From: Salinisphaera orenii subsp. orenii MK-B5 | GTDB lineage: Bacteria > Pseudomonadota > Gammaproteobacteria > Nevskiales > Salinisphaeraceae | Direction: 5' to 3' | Length of the DNA stretch: 64,000 nucleotides | Assembly (NCBI RefSeq): GCF_003788635.1 | Contig: NZ_AYKH01000009.1 | Coordinates: forward strand, 31,520-95,519 | Shown: positions 53,960 through 63,112 of the stretch, in pieces | Layout of the letters: every line of letters begins with the position of its first letter | Numbering within the stretch: position 1 is the first letter of the stretch | The notes under the pieces: generated by a model | The model's database searches: none | What the model was told of the DNA's origin: nothing | Seen by the model: the letters and a program-made list of their open reading frames with translations, nothing else | Program-made: the position numbers and the translations under genes

Positions 53960-55467
53960 GCTTGGAAAGCCCCGCCGACGAGGCCGCGCCGCAGACGGTC
54001 GCCGCCGTCGACCTGGGGTCGAACAGTTTTCACATGATCGTGGTGCGCGCCGAGGGCGAGACCCACCACGTCGTCGACCGTCTCAAGGAGCCGGTCCGGC
54101 TGGCGGCGGGGCTGACCCCCGACGGGGGGCTGTCCGAGGCGGCCTGCGAGTCGGCGCTGGCCTGTCTCGCCCGTTTCGGTCAGCGCCTGGCGGGGCTGCC
54201 CGGCGACCATGTGCGTGTCGTCGGTACCAACACGCTGCGGCGTGCGCGCAATGCCGATGACTTCATCGATCGCGCCGGTCGCGTGCTCGGGCATCCGGTG
54301 GAGATCATCTACGGCGCCGAGGAGGCGCGTCTGATCTACGGCGGCGTGGTCCGGGACCTGGGCCGCGAACGGCCGCGCCGTCTGGTCGTGGACATCGGCG
54401 GCGGCTCCACCGAACTGATCATCGGCGAAGGCGGCGAGCCCGAACTCGTCGAGAGCATCTCGCTGGGCGCGGTCGTGCAGATGCAGCGTTTCTTTCCGGA
54501 CGGCCGCGTCACCCGCAAGAGCTGGCGTGCGGCTGTCCTCGATGCCAGGCTGACGCTGGAGCCGATCGCCCGGGCCTACCGCGAGGCCGGGTGGGACATG
54601 GCGATCGGCTCCTCCGGCAGCATCAAGTCGATCCTGCGGGCCGCCGGCGACGACGCCGACGGCGGCGAGATCACGCCCGCACATCTGCGCTCGCTGGCGC
54701 GCCGGGTGATCAAGGCCGGGCGCGTGGACGCGCTGTCGCTGCCCGGCGTCTCCGAGGCCCGGTCCGCCATCTTTCCCGGCGGCCTCGCGGTGCTCACGGC
54801 GGTCTTCGAAAGCCTGGGCGTGAAGGCCATGTCGGTCTCCGACAAGGCGCTGCGCGAGGGCGTGGTCGCCGACCTGCTGGGTCGGCTGCACGATCGCGAC
54901 ATCCGCGAGCAGGGCGTGCGGTCGGCAATGGCGCGCTATCACGTCGACGCCGCCCACGGCGAACGCGTGGCCGCCACCGCGCTCGGTCTGTTCGGCGACT
55001 CGGCGCCGCCGGGGTTCGAGCGCTTCGCCGGGCGCATGCTGCGCTGGGCCGCGCTGCTGCACGAGATCGGCCTGCTGATCGCGCACAAGGGCTATCAGAA
55101 GCACGGCGAGTACATTCTCGGCCATGCCGACCTGCAGGGTTTCTCGCGCAACGATCAGCGCCTGCTGGCCGCGCTGGTGCGACTGCATCGCGGGCGTTTC
55201 CGCGAAGACCGCATCGCCGCCCTGCCGACGGAATGGCAGGCGCTGGCCCGGCGTCTGGCGGTGGTGCTGCGTCTGGCGGTGATACTGCATCGCGGCCGTG
55301 ACCCGGCGGCCGCGCCGCCGGTACGGCTCGGCGCCGGTGAGACCGGCGTGCAGCTGTTCTGTGCCGCCGACTGGCTGAACCGACGGCCGCTGACGCGCGC
55401 GGATCTGGCGCGCGAGGCCGAGCAGCTGGGGCGTGTCGGCATCGGCCTGCAGACCGCGGCCGACTGA
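53950..55467 (+). CDS. ppx: exopolyphosphatase
   Basis: A 505-residue Ppx/GppA protein, close to E. coli Ppx (513). VAAVDLGSNSFHMIVVRAEG is the ASKHA phosphate-1 loop. GTNTLRRARN, EIIYGAEEARLIYGGV and LVVDIGGGSTELIIGEG follow, the last being phosphate-2. The C-terminal HD-like domain contains WAALLHEIGLLIAHKGYQKH and GHADLQGFSRNDQRLLAALV. It releases orthophosphate from polyphosphate. No ppk gene is in the window. It stands alone between divergent and convergent neighbours, with stop 7 bp from the prfC stop. Confidence 0.94.
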   Translation: MSSRLESPADEAAPQTVAAVDLGSNSFHMIVVRAEGETHHVVDRLKEPVRLAAGLTPDGGLSEAACESALACLARFGQRLAGLPGDHVRVVGTNTLRRARNADDFIDRAGRVLGHPVEIIYGAEEARLIYGGVVRDLGRERPRRLVVDIGGGSTELIIGEGGEPELVESISLGAVVQMQRFFPDGRVTRKSWRAAVLDARLTLEPIARAYREAGWDMAIGSSGSIKSILRAAGDDADGGEITPAHLRSLARRVIKAGRVDALSLPGVSEARSAIFPGGLAVLTAVFESLGVKAMSVSDKALREGVVADLLGRLHDRDIREQGVRSAMARYHVDAAHGERVAATALGLFGDSAPPGFERFAGRMLRWAALLHEIGLLIAHKGYQKHGEYILGHADLQGFSRNDQRLLAALVRLHRGRFREDRIAALPTEWQALARRLAVVLRLAVILHRGRDPAAAPPVRLGAGETGVQLFCAADWLNRRPLTRADLAREAEQLGRVGIGLQTAAD

Positions 55468-55474
55468 GCGGCGT

Positions 55475-57085
<1,611 letters not shown>

Positions 57086-57146
57086 CGGGCGCTCCGGGCA
57101 GATCACCACGGGGTCATAGGTTACTGTCTGTGCTGGCAATAATCGC

Positions 57147-57174
57147 TGTATAGTACAGCGCTATCCATAGGCAA
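57147..57174 (-). promoter_or_regulatory. sigma-70-type promoter of prfC
   Basis: Minus strand: TTGCCT (57174-57169), 16 bp, TATACA (57152-57147). It is back to back with the candidate small-RNA promoter at 57186. Confidence 0.45.
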
Positions 57175-57185
57175 TAGAAACTCAA

Positions 57186-57215
57186 TTGGCAGAGTCGATA
57201 CGGTACGCCTATAGT
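57186..57215 (+). promoter_or_regulatory. sigma-70-type promoter of the candidate small RNA
   Basis: TTGGCA (57186-57191), 18 bp, TATAGT (57210-57215). Five of six matches to each consensus hexamer, unusual in this GC-rich sequence. Expected transcription start is about 57222. Confidence 0.6.
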
Positions 57216-57221
57216 TCACAT

Positions 57222-57398
57222 CACGCAGCGGGGTCACCCCGCTGTCGCAGAGACGGTGTCTCCCCCTCACCGATCTGCAATACGCAGCGCGCATCCTACC
57301 CGAGTCATGCCGCTGCGTGGATCAGGGCGTCGTTCTCCCCCTGGCGACGTCCGCCCCCTGGCCCGGATCGGTTGCCCTCCCGATCCGGGCTTCTTTTT
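57222..57398 (+). ncRNA. candidate small RNA with C-rich hairpin loops
   Basis: About 175 nt, from a good promoter to a strong intrinsic terminator, with no ORF and no plus-strand gene downstream until 58594. Five hairpins can be drawn. (1) CAGCGGGG-tca-CCCCGCTG, 57226-57244. (2) 57248-57277, with loop TCTCCCCCT at 57259-57267. (3) ACGCAGCG/CGCTGCGT plus GCAT/ATGC, 57282-57318, with loop CCTACCCGAGTC. (4) 57325-57352, with loop TTCTCCCCCTGG. (5) The terminator, with loop TTGCCCTC. The nonamer TCTCCCCCT occurs in both loops 2 and 4. Such loops are complementary to purine-rich Shine-Dalgarno sequences. I do not recognise a known family; it is not 6S or tmRNA. Confidence 0.6.
57362..57398 (+). 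terminator. rho-independent terminator of the candidate small RNA
   Basis: Perfect 10 bp stem CCCGGATCGG/CCGATCCGGG, 8-base loop, then CTTCTTTTT. There is no T-tract on the other strand, so it does not serve the minus-strand membrane-protein gene. Confidence 0.92.
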
Positions 57399-57442
57399 GG
57401 GCGCTCGTCGAAAGAGCCGGCGACGCGTCCGTCGGTCGCGGA

Positions 57443-58198
57443 TCAGTGCGGCGACGGGGCCGCCGCGCCGGCACGGCGCATGCGCACGAGCACGCCGGCG
57501 ATGTACATCGCCAGAAAGACCGCGAACATCAATTCCTTGACTTCCCCGGCCTCGATCTCGAGCGGCGCGGGCACCGTGCCGGCGACGGCCTTGAGAATCT
57601 TTTCGGGAATGGAGGCCAGCGGGGCGATGAAGCCGATCGCCACGCATTCGAAGCCGGGCATGATCAGCCCCCGGAATGAGTGCAGCGAGTGGCGAAGGCC
57701 CCGTGCGCGCCGCACGAGCGGCAGGATGGCGCCGCCGACCAGCATGGCGATCGCGAGCAGGTTGCGGGGCAGCTGATCGAGCAGCGTTCCGGCGATTCCG
57801 CTGGTGTTGTGCAGGTTGGTCTCGGCCTGGTCGTTGACCTCGGCCCACTCCTCGGGCGCCGACCAGCCGGCCATGTGCTGGCCCCAGCTGGCTTCCTCGC
57901 CGCCGAAATACACACAGCCGAGGCAAAAGACCAGAAAGAAGGCGACGAGCTTGCGGTCGCCCTGGCGCCAGGCCCAGCGTGTCGCCAGGAGGCCGCCGAC
58001 CAGTGCCAGCGCCAGCATCACCAGGGTGGCTTTTTCGGTGATCCCCGATTCGTGCAGGACCCAGCGGTCGTAGACCGCGAAGTCCAGCAGCGCGCGTGCC
58101 AGATAATGGCTGAAGTAGATGACCAGCGGCAGCCCGAGCCAGGCCCAGCCGGGCAGCGCGGTATCGGGGCGTTCATTCATATCGGGGCGTTCATTCAT
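57443..58198 (-). CDS. polytopic membrane protein with GEExSWGQ and ETNLHN motifs
   Basis: A 251-residue protein with about six helices. Between helices it has the conserved-looking acidic segments FGGEEASWGQHMAGWSAPEE and NDQAETNLHNTSG, which I have seen only in uncharacterised membrane proteins. The C-terminal half has GFECVAIGFIAPLASIPEKI and EAGEVKELMFAVFLAMYIAG. The clustered Glu, His and Asn suggest a catalytic or metal site in the membrane; no function is assigned. The start region is an 18 bp perfect tandem duplication, giving MNERPDMNERPD and two possible ATGs (58198, 58180). Confidence 0.75.
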   Translation of the reverse strand: MNERPDMNERPDTALPGWAWLGLPLVIYFSHYLARALLDFAVYDRWVLHESGITEKATLVMLALALVGGLLATRWAWRQGDRKLVAFFLVFCLGCVYFGGEEASWGQHMAGWSAPEEWAEVNDQAETNLHNTSGIAGTLLDQLPRNLLAIAMLVGGAILPLVRRARGLRHSLHSFRGLIMPGFECVAIGFIAPLASIPEKILKAVAGTVPAPLEIEAGEVKELMFAVFLAMYIAGVLVRMRRAGAAAPSPH

Positions 58199-58260
58199 GA
58201 CGAGTGATGCGCCGGACGGGCGCGACGGTTGATGTAGTGCGCATATTCTATGCGCTACGG

Positions 58261-58536
58261 TCAGCGCACCGCGAACGGTTGCGGCAGATCGTCGTCGGAA
58301 TCCGCCGGGGCGACCTCGACGTGATCCACCCGGGCCATCGACGGGCCGACGGCCAGCCAGTCACCGAGGCGATCGAGCGCGGCGTCGTCGCCGGCGGCCA
58401 CCAGTTCGACGCCGCCGTCACGGCGGTTCTGCACCCAGCCGGCCAGGTCCAGCTCGCGCGCGCTCCGTTCGGTCGCGGCCCGAAAGCCCACGCCTTGAAC
58501 GCGTCCGGTGACGATATAGCGACGTGCATTGCGCAT
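58261..58536 (-). CDS. acyP: acylphosphatase
   Basis: A 91-residue protein. VTGRVQGVGFRAATERSARE contains the catalytic Arg (in VGFR), and GWVQNRRDGGVELVAAGD carries the catalytic Asn. It hydrolyses acyl phosphates such as acetyl or carbamoyl phosphate. AGGA lies before the ATGs, so either 58542 or 58536 may be used. A TATACT hexamer lies upstream on the minus strand. It diverges from the unknown gene at 58594. Confidence 0.93.
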   Translation of the reverse strand: MRNARRYIVTGRVQGVGFRAATERSARELDLAGWVQNRRDGGVELVAAGDDAALDRLGDWLAVGPSMARVDHVEVAPADSDDDLPQPFAVR

Positions 58537-58593
58537 GATCATGTCCTGCTCGAGTATAGTGGCTACACGCTATTGAACGGGCGGAGTCGGTCG

Positions 58594-59265
58594 ATGTTCA
58601 ACCTGATCCGCACACGGCTGCGCGCGCGAGCCGGCCGGCATGGGGATGCGCCGAGAAACCGCGATGCGCGCCTGCAGCTGCGCCTGCCCAACCCCTACGG
58701 CGGCCGGCCGTGGCTGAGCGCGACCGTCGCGTTCTCCGCTGCGCCGCACGCCCGGGGCGAGACGCTGCGCCTGCGCGCCCATGTCGACAGCTGTCTGCGC
58801 CTGACGGATGCCGAAGGCTCGCCGTCTCTTGGCCACGGGCCGGTGGCGCGCCGTTCGCTGGCCGACAGCGGCCGTCACGCGGCGGCGTCACTGGTCCGCG
58901 GCGTGCTTTCGCGTCTGCCGGCCGAACGGCTGGCACCGATCACTGCGCGTCGTCGCCGCAGCTGGATCGACGTTCAGTTCAGTACGGCGCCGTTGGATGT
59001 CGGCGCGGACGCCTTGACGCCGGAGCCGCTGCGACGCGTCTACGGCGGCGGTCTGCCGCGCCTGGCCGCCGGCGAGCCGCGGGTCGGGGTGTGGTCGGGC
59101 CCGGCGGGCGGGCCCGCCGGGGGGCTGGCGCGGCTCGTACTGCTGCAGTTCGACGAACGTGATCTCGGCGCGGCCTCGGGGTTCAACCTCAACGCCAGCG
59201 CCGCTCGGCTGGTCGAGCCGGCCAGCGCCGCCGATGCGGAGGCCGCCGAGACCGGCGTGAATTGA
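58594..59265 (+). CDS. conserved-looking protein of unknown function
   Basis: A 223-residue basic protein without signal peptide or clear TM. Features are an Arg-rich N-terminus (FNLIRTRLRARAGRHGDAPR), a beta-rich middle (LQLRLPNPYGGRPWLSATVA), an Arg cluster ITARRRRSWIDVQFST and a Gly/Pro-rich loop. The C-terminal FDERDLGAASGFNLNASAAR might be a binding loop. GGAG is 8 nt upstream of the ATG. I do not recognise a family. Codon usage (GC-rich third positions) looks like its neighbours. Confidence 0.6.
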   Translation: MFNLIRTRLRARAGRHGDAPRNRDARLQLRLPNPYGGRPWLSATVAFSAAPHARGETLRLRAHVDSCLRLTDAEGSPSLGHGPVARRSLADSGRHAAASLVRGVLSRLPAERLAPITARRRRSWIDVQFSTAPLDVGADALTPEPLRRVYGGGLPRLAAGEPRVGVWSGPAGGPAGGLARLVLLQFDERDLGAASGFNLNASAARLVEPASAADAEAAETGVN

Positions 59266-59337
59266 CTCGGCGGGCGATTTACAAGAGCATAACGCTGCGC
59301 CGGGGCTCCGTGGCGCACGCTGTTACCGGGAGAGCAT

Positions 59338-59679
59338 ATGATTCAAAGCTGGCGTAAATGCCTGATGGTGTTCGTGTGTGGCATGGTTTTGGCCGCGCCG
59401 GCATGGGCTCAGTCCGACGAGGGCGGCGACCCGGTCGCCGGCAAGGAACGCTTCTATACCTGTGCGGGCTGTCACGGCATCGACGGGTATGCCAACGCCT
59501 ATCCCACGTACCACGTGCCCAAGATCGGCGGCCAGCACGCGGACTACATCGTATCGGCGCTCGAAGCCTATCGCAGCGGCGCGCGCGAGCACTCGACGAT
59601 GCACGCCCAGGCCTCCAGCCTGAGCGACGAGGACATCCAGAACATCGCGGCCTTTCTGTCGCAGCAGAAGTCGGATTGA
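59338..59679 (+). CDS. small periplasmic c-type cytochrome
   Basis: A 113-residue protein with a signal peptide (about 1-24, cut after AWA). The heme motif is CAGCH in FYTCAGCHGIDGYANAYP. The axial Met is likely in HSTMHAQASSLSDEDIQNIA. YHVPKIGGQHADYIVSALEA is typical of the c4/c5 class I cytochromes that pass electrons to terminal oxidases. It is 17 bp upstream of a second cytochrome of the same type, so the pair may represent the two halves of a cytochrome c4. Confidence 0.92.
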   Translation: MIQSWRKCLMVFVCGMVLAAPAWAQSDEGGDPVAGKERFYTCAGCHGIDGYANAYPTYHVPKIGGQHADYIVSALEAYRSGAREHSTMHAQASSLSDEDIQNIAAFLSQQKSD

Positions 59680-59696
59680 GCACGGGAAGCAGACGA

Positions 59697-60065
59697 ATGA
59701 TCCACGCATTTTCTCGCATCGCCCTCGTGGCCGCGCTGTCGCTGGCCGCGGGCCCGCTCATGGCGCAGTCCGAATCCGGTCAGGACAAGGCCGCCGACAG
59801 CGACTGGGTGTCGCAGACCACGCAGACCTGTGCCAGCTGCCACGGCAAGAACGGCGTGGCGCAGACGCCCAACTTCCCGATCATCGCCGGTCAGTACCAG
59901 GACTATCTCCTGCATTCGCTCAAGGCTTACCGCGACGGTGAACGCGAGAACGCGGTCATGGCCGGCCAGGTCCAGAACATGAGCAACGATCAGCTCGAGG
60001 CGCTGGCGCGCTACTACAGCCGTCAGACCGACACGCCGCTGCATACCCCCTATCTGGACGATTGA
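59697..60065 (+). CDS. small periplasmic c-type cytochrome (second of pair)
   Basis: A 122-residue protein with a signal peptide (about 1-23, LMA-Q). The heme motif is CASCH in QTCASCHGKNGVAQTPNFP. The axial Met is in ENAVMAGQVQNMSNDQLEAL. FPIIAGQYQDYLLHSLKAYR parallels the first cytochrome. Together they resemble a split di-heme cytochrome c4 and are probably co-transcribed. Its stop overlaps the small membrane ORF region that follows. Confidence 0.92.
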   Translation: MIHAFSRIALVAALSLAAGPLMAQSESGQDKAADSDWVSQTTQTCASCHGKNGVAQTPNFPIIAGQYQDYLLHSLKAYRDGERENAVMAGQVQNMSNDQLEALARYYSRQTDTPLHTPYLDD

Positions 60066-60085
60066 CGGCCGCCGGGCCGCGCGCC

Positions 60086-60262
60086 GTGTCGAACTTCGCC
60101 CTATACATGCTCGGTGTGGTCGTCGTGGCCGGGGCGCTCGCCTGCGGCGCCTATATGCTGAGCGTGCCGCCGGGGTGGATCGGCGTGGGTGCGGCGGTGA
60201 TCGTCGGCTTCGGTCTGATGGGCGCGGTGGGCCGGACCCGTCCGCCCCGGGATCGTCGCTGA
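60086..60262 (+). CDS. small two-helix membrane protein
   Basis: 58 codons from a GTG. Two hydrophobic segments (FALYMLGVVVVAGALACGAY and GWIGVGAAVIVGFGLMGAVG) are joined by a short SVPP turn and end in a basic tail RTRPPRDRR. It follows the cytochrome gene closely and a TTG at 60062 would overlap its stop. It could be an accessory to the cytochromes, but that is only position. The composition fits coding, yet no ribosome site is clear. Confidence 0.5.
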   Translation: MSNFALYMLGVVVVAGALACGAYMLSVPPGWIGVGAAVIVGFGLMGAVGRTRPPRDRR

Positions 60263-60266
60263 CGCC

Positions 60267-61112
60267 TCAGCCGTCGCCGGTGTAGCCGAGACGGGCAAGC
60301 AGGCCGTCGAACTCGTCCAGGTCATGGAAGGTGATGCGCAGTTCGCCGCGGCGCCGGTCGGGATCGTAATCGATGCGCACGGCGTTGCCGACGTGTTCGG
60401 CCAGGCGCGTTTCCAGTTCCGCCATGTCGCTGCCACCGGCCGGGGCCGTCGGTGCCGGCGTGTCCGCCGCGCGCGCGGCCCGCTCCAGGCTGCGCACGCT
60501 CAGCGAGCGGGCCGCCGCGGTGCGCGCCAGTTCGATCTGACGCGGCGGCTCGAGCCCGGCCAGGATCTTGGCGTGACCGAGATTGAGACGGCCGGCATCG
60601 AGTAGCGCCTGGACCGGTTCGGCCAGCTGTCGCAGGCGCAGGAAATTGGTGACATAAACGCGCGACTTGCCGATGCGGCCGGCGATGGCTTCGTGCGTCA
60701 GGCCGTGTTCGGCGGCCAGCCGCGCCAGGCCGTGAGCGGTGTCCATCACCCCCAGCGATTCGCGCTGGAGATTCTCGATCAGGCCCAGCACGGCGGCCTC
60801 GCCGGCGCCGAGATCGTTGCGTACGATCGCCGGGATCTCGGCCAGCCCGGCCCGCTGGGCGGCCCGCCAGCGGCGTTCGCCGGCCAGCAGCCGGTAGCCT
60901 GCGGTCGGCGAGCCGCTCACCACCACGGGCTGGATGACGCCCGAGGCCTCGATCGAGGCGGCCAGCTCGGCGAGCGCATCGTCGTCGAAACGGCTGCGCG
61001 CCTGGCTGTCGCCCGGTGCGATCCGTTCGATCGGCAGGGTGTGGATCCGGTCGCGCCCGGCGCGATCGGTGGCGCCGGATTCGGGCGGCGGCGGGTCTGC
61101 GGATGACGGCAT
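60267..61112 (-). CDS. parB: ParB/Spo0J-family chromosome partitioning protein (orphan)
   Basis: A 281-residue ParB. The N-terminal CTPase domain contains IHTLPIERIAPGDSQARSRF, GVIQPVVVS and GERRWRAAQRAGLAEIPAIV (the GERRxR CTP motif). ENLQRESLGVMDTAHGLARL precedes the helix-turn-helix GLTHEAIAGRIGKSRVYVTN. The C-terminal dimer domain is short. It normally spreads from parS sites and works with ParA. No parA is adjacent: the upstream neighbour is a divergent acyltransferase. No parS (TGTTTCACGTGAAACA) was seen. The ATG at 61112 is the more likely of two starts. Confidence 0.9.
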   Translation of the reverse strand: MPSSADPPPPESGATDRAGRDRIHTLPIERIAPGDSQARSRFDDDALAELAASIEASGVIQPVVVSGSPTAGYRLLAGERRWRAAQRAGLAEIPAIVRNDLGAGEAAVLGLIENLQRESLGVMDTAHGLARLAAEHGLTHEAIAGRIGKSRVYVTNFLRLRQLAEPVQALLDAGRLNLGHAKILAGLEPPRQIELARTAAARSLSVRSLERAARAADTPAPTAPAGGSDMAELETRLAEHVGNAVRIDYDPDRRRGELRITFHDLDEFDGLLARLGYTGDG

Positions 61113-61197
61113 CGTGCGTGCTAAGCTCAAGGGACAGGGCGGAGTGTAAAACCATAGACGGGCCGCCGCGTGCGCGCGCCCGTGTGCGAGGAGTCAG

Positions 61198-62016
61198 ATG
61201 CGCACCCGGCAGTTTCTAAAACCCCGGACGGTGAGCCGGGAGGTCGACGAAATCGTCGATGCGCTGCCCAAGCACAATATCGGCAGTCAGGGCTACGACC
61301 CCTGGGGACTGAACCCGGATACCGCCAAGATCACCTTCACGGCGGTGCGCTGGCTCTACGAGCACTATTTTCGGGTCCGCGCGCACGGCCTCGAGAACGT
61401 CGCCGGATCCGGGCGCCTGCTGATCGTGGGCAATCATTCGGGCCAGCTGCCGATGGACGGCGTCATGGTCAGCTTCGCCGTCGCCAACAAGGCCGAGGAC
61501 GCGCGCCTGCCGCGTTCGATGATCGAGCGCTGGTTTCCCTCCGTGCCGTTTCTGGGCAACTGGATGAATTCGGTCGGCGGCGTCATCGGTGATCCGAAGA
61601 ACTGCGCCAAGATGCTCGAGCGCGAGGAGGCCATCGTGGTCTTCCCCGAAGGGATCCGCGGCTCGGGCAAGCCGTATCGGCTGCGCTACCAGCTGCAGCG
61701 CTTCGGCCACGGCTTCATGCATCTGGCCATGGAGCACGGCACGCCCATCGTGCCGGTGGGTGTCGTCGGCTGCGAGGAGACCATGCCCTCGCTGGTCGAC
61801 ATCAAGCCGCTGGCGCGCATGCTCGGCATGCCCTATTTCCCGCTCGCGCCGCTCGTGCCGCTGCCGGCGCGGGTGTTTCTGAACTTCGGCCGGCCCATGC
61901 ATTTCGCCAACGACGCGCGCAACGAGCAGGACGTCGAATGGCGCGTGGAGGAGGTCAAGGACGCCATCCGCGACCTCATCGACACCGGCATCGCCCAGCG
62001 CAAGAGCATCTTCTGA
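61198..62016 (+). CDS. PlsC-like phospholipid/glycerol acyltransferase
   Basis: A 272-residue protein. LLIVGNHSGQLPMDGVMVSF carries the His of the acyltransferase motif I, with a spacing (H-x6-D) as in TMEM68-like and mycobacterial/myxobacterial relatives rather than H-x4-D. VVFPEGIRGSGKPYRLRYQL is motif III, and HGTPIVPVGVVGCEE is motif IV. It probably acylates a glycerolipid on the inner face of the membrane. GAGGAG precedes the ATG. The stop overlaps the next start (TGATG), so it is coupled to the epimerase-like gene. Confidence 0.88.
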   Translation: MRTRQFLKPRTVSREVDEIVDALPKHNIGSQGYDPWGLNPDTAKITFTAVRWLYEHYFRVRAHGLENVAGSGRLLIVGNHSGQLPMDGVMVSFAVANKAEDARLPRSMIERWFPSVPFLGNWMNSVGGVIGDPKNCAKMLEREEAIVVFPEGIRGSGKPYRLRYQLQRFGHGFMHLAMEHGTPIVPVGVVGCEETMPSLVDIKPLARMLGMPYFPLAPLVPLPARVFLNFGRPMHFANDARNEQDVEWRVEEVKDAIRDLIDTGIAQRKSIF

Positions 62017-63089
62017 TGAGCGACGGCAAGCGCAAGCAGCCGGCGCGGCGCGGGGCGTCCGCGGCCGCGTCGTCGGAGACCGTACGCCGCAAGACGCCCG
62101 CACGCCGGCGCACCGAAGCCGAGGCCCAGGCCCGTCCGGCGGGCAACGGCATCGGCAGCGAGACCCGCGGCAAGGTGCTGGTCACCGGCGCGGCCGGGGC
62201 GCTGGCCCAGCACGTCATCGCGCTGCTGCGCGAGCACTACGACGTCGTCGGGGTCGAGTTTCGCGGCGTGCAGGCCGAGTATCCGGACACCGTCGACTAT
62301 GTGGTGGATTTCAACACCCGCCCCTTCGAGGACGTCTTCCGCGAACACGGCTTCATGGCCATCATCCATCTGGGCCGCATCCGTTTCACCCAGTCCACCC
62401 GCAACCGGCGCTATTCGGCCAACGTGGTGGGTACCGCGCGACTGCTGCGCCTCGCGCTGAAGTACGGGGTCGAGCAGGTGATAGCGCTGTCGACGTACCA
62501 CGTCTACGGCGCGGATGCGCGCAACCCCTCGCTCATCGACGAGGAGTACCCCATGCGCGCGGCCAACCTGATGCGCGAGGTGGTCGATGCGGTCGAGCTC
62601 GAGAACCTGTTCAACATCCATCTCTACAAGCATCCCGAGCTCAACATCAGCATTCTGCGCCCGTGCAACATCGCGGGCCCGGGCATCAACAACGAGATCA
62701 GCCGCATGCTCTCGCAGCCGGTCGCGCCCTGTCTGTTCGGCTTCTCGCCGCTGATGCAGTTCATTCACGTGGAGGACATGGCCCGCGCCGTGGTGCGCTC
62801 GTTCGAGCGCAACCATCCGGGCGTATACAATGTCGCGCCTGACGACTATGTGGCGTATCAGGATGCCCTTCAGCAGGCCGGCTGCCGGCGGCTGTTTCTG
62901 CCCTCGGTGCCGCCGGCGCTGGCCCGGCGAGCGGTTCGGGCGCTCGGGCGCTATGCGCCGCCGGACTATCTGATCGACTTCTTCAAGTATGCGGTCATCA
63001 TCGACGGCAGCCTGTTCGCCCGGACCTTCGACTTCGAACCCGAACATTCACTGACCGAACTGCTCAGCCACTACCGCGGCCTCAAGTAG
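62016..63089 (+). CDS. NAD-dependent epimerase/dehydratase (extended SDR) with basic N-terminal tail
   Basis: A 357-residue protein. Residues 1-50 are basic and disordered (PARRGASAAASSETVRRK, PARRRTEAEAQA). The Rossmann motif is VLVTGAAGALAQHVIALLRE (G-x-x-G-x-x-A form). ALSTYHVYGAD replaces the usual SSxxxYG active-site block, and the expected YxxxK is not clear, so it may be non-catalytic or use another acid. RPCNIAGPGINNE is the SDR substrate loop. Coupled to the acyltransferase by TGATG overlap; such acyltransferase-SDR pairs also occur in other bacteria, suggesting a lipid or sterol-like substrate. Confidence 0.82.
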   Translation: MSDGKRKQPARRGASAAASSETVRRKTPARRRTEAEAQARPAGNGIGSETRGKVLVTGAAGALAQHVIALLREHYDVVGVEFRGVQAEYPDTVDYVVDFNTRPFEDVFREHGFMAIIHLGRIRFTQSTRNRRYSANVVGTARLLRLALKYGVEQVIALSTYHVYGADARNPSLIDEEYPMRAANLMREVVDAVELENLFNIHLYKHPELNISILRPCNIAGPGINNEISRMLSQPVAPCLFGFSPLMQFIHVEDMARAVVRSFERNHPGVYNVAPDDYVAYQDALQQAGCRRLFLPSVPPALARRAVRALGRYAPPDYLIDFFKYAVIIDGSLFARTFDFEPEHSLTELLSHYRGLK

Positions 63090-63112
63090 GCCGCATCGCC
63101 ACGAGACACGCC

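Noticed and set aside
57222..57398. 6S RNA or tmRNA for the intergenic transcript
   Set aside because: There is no long 6S-like duplex with a central bubble, and no tRNA-like ends or tag reading frame.
60267..61112. parS sites near parB
   Set aside because: No TGTTTCACGTGAAACA-like palindrome was seen near parB or elsewhere in the window by eye; an exhaustive computed search was not possible.
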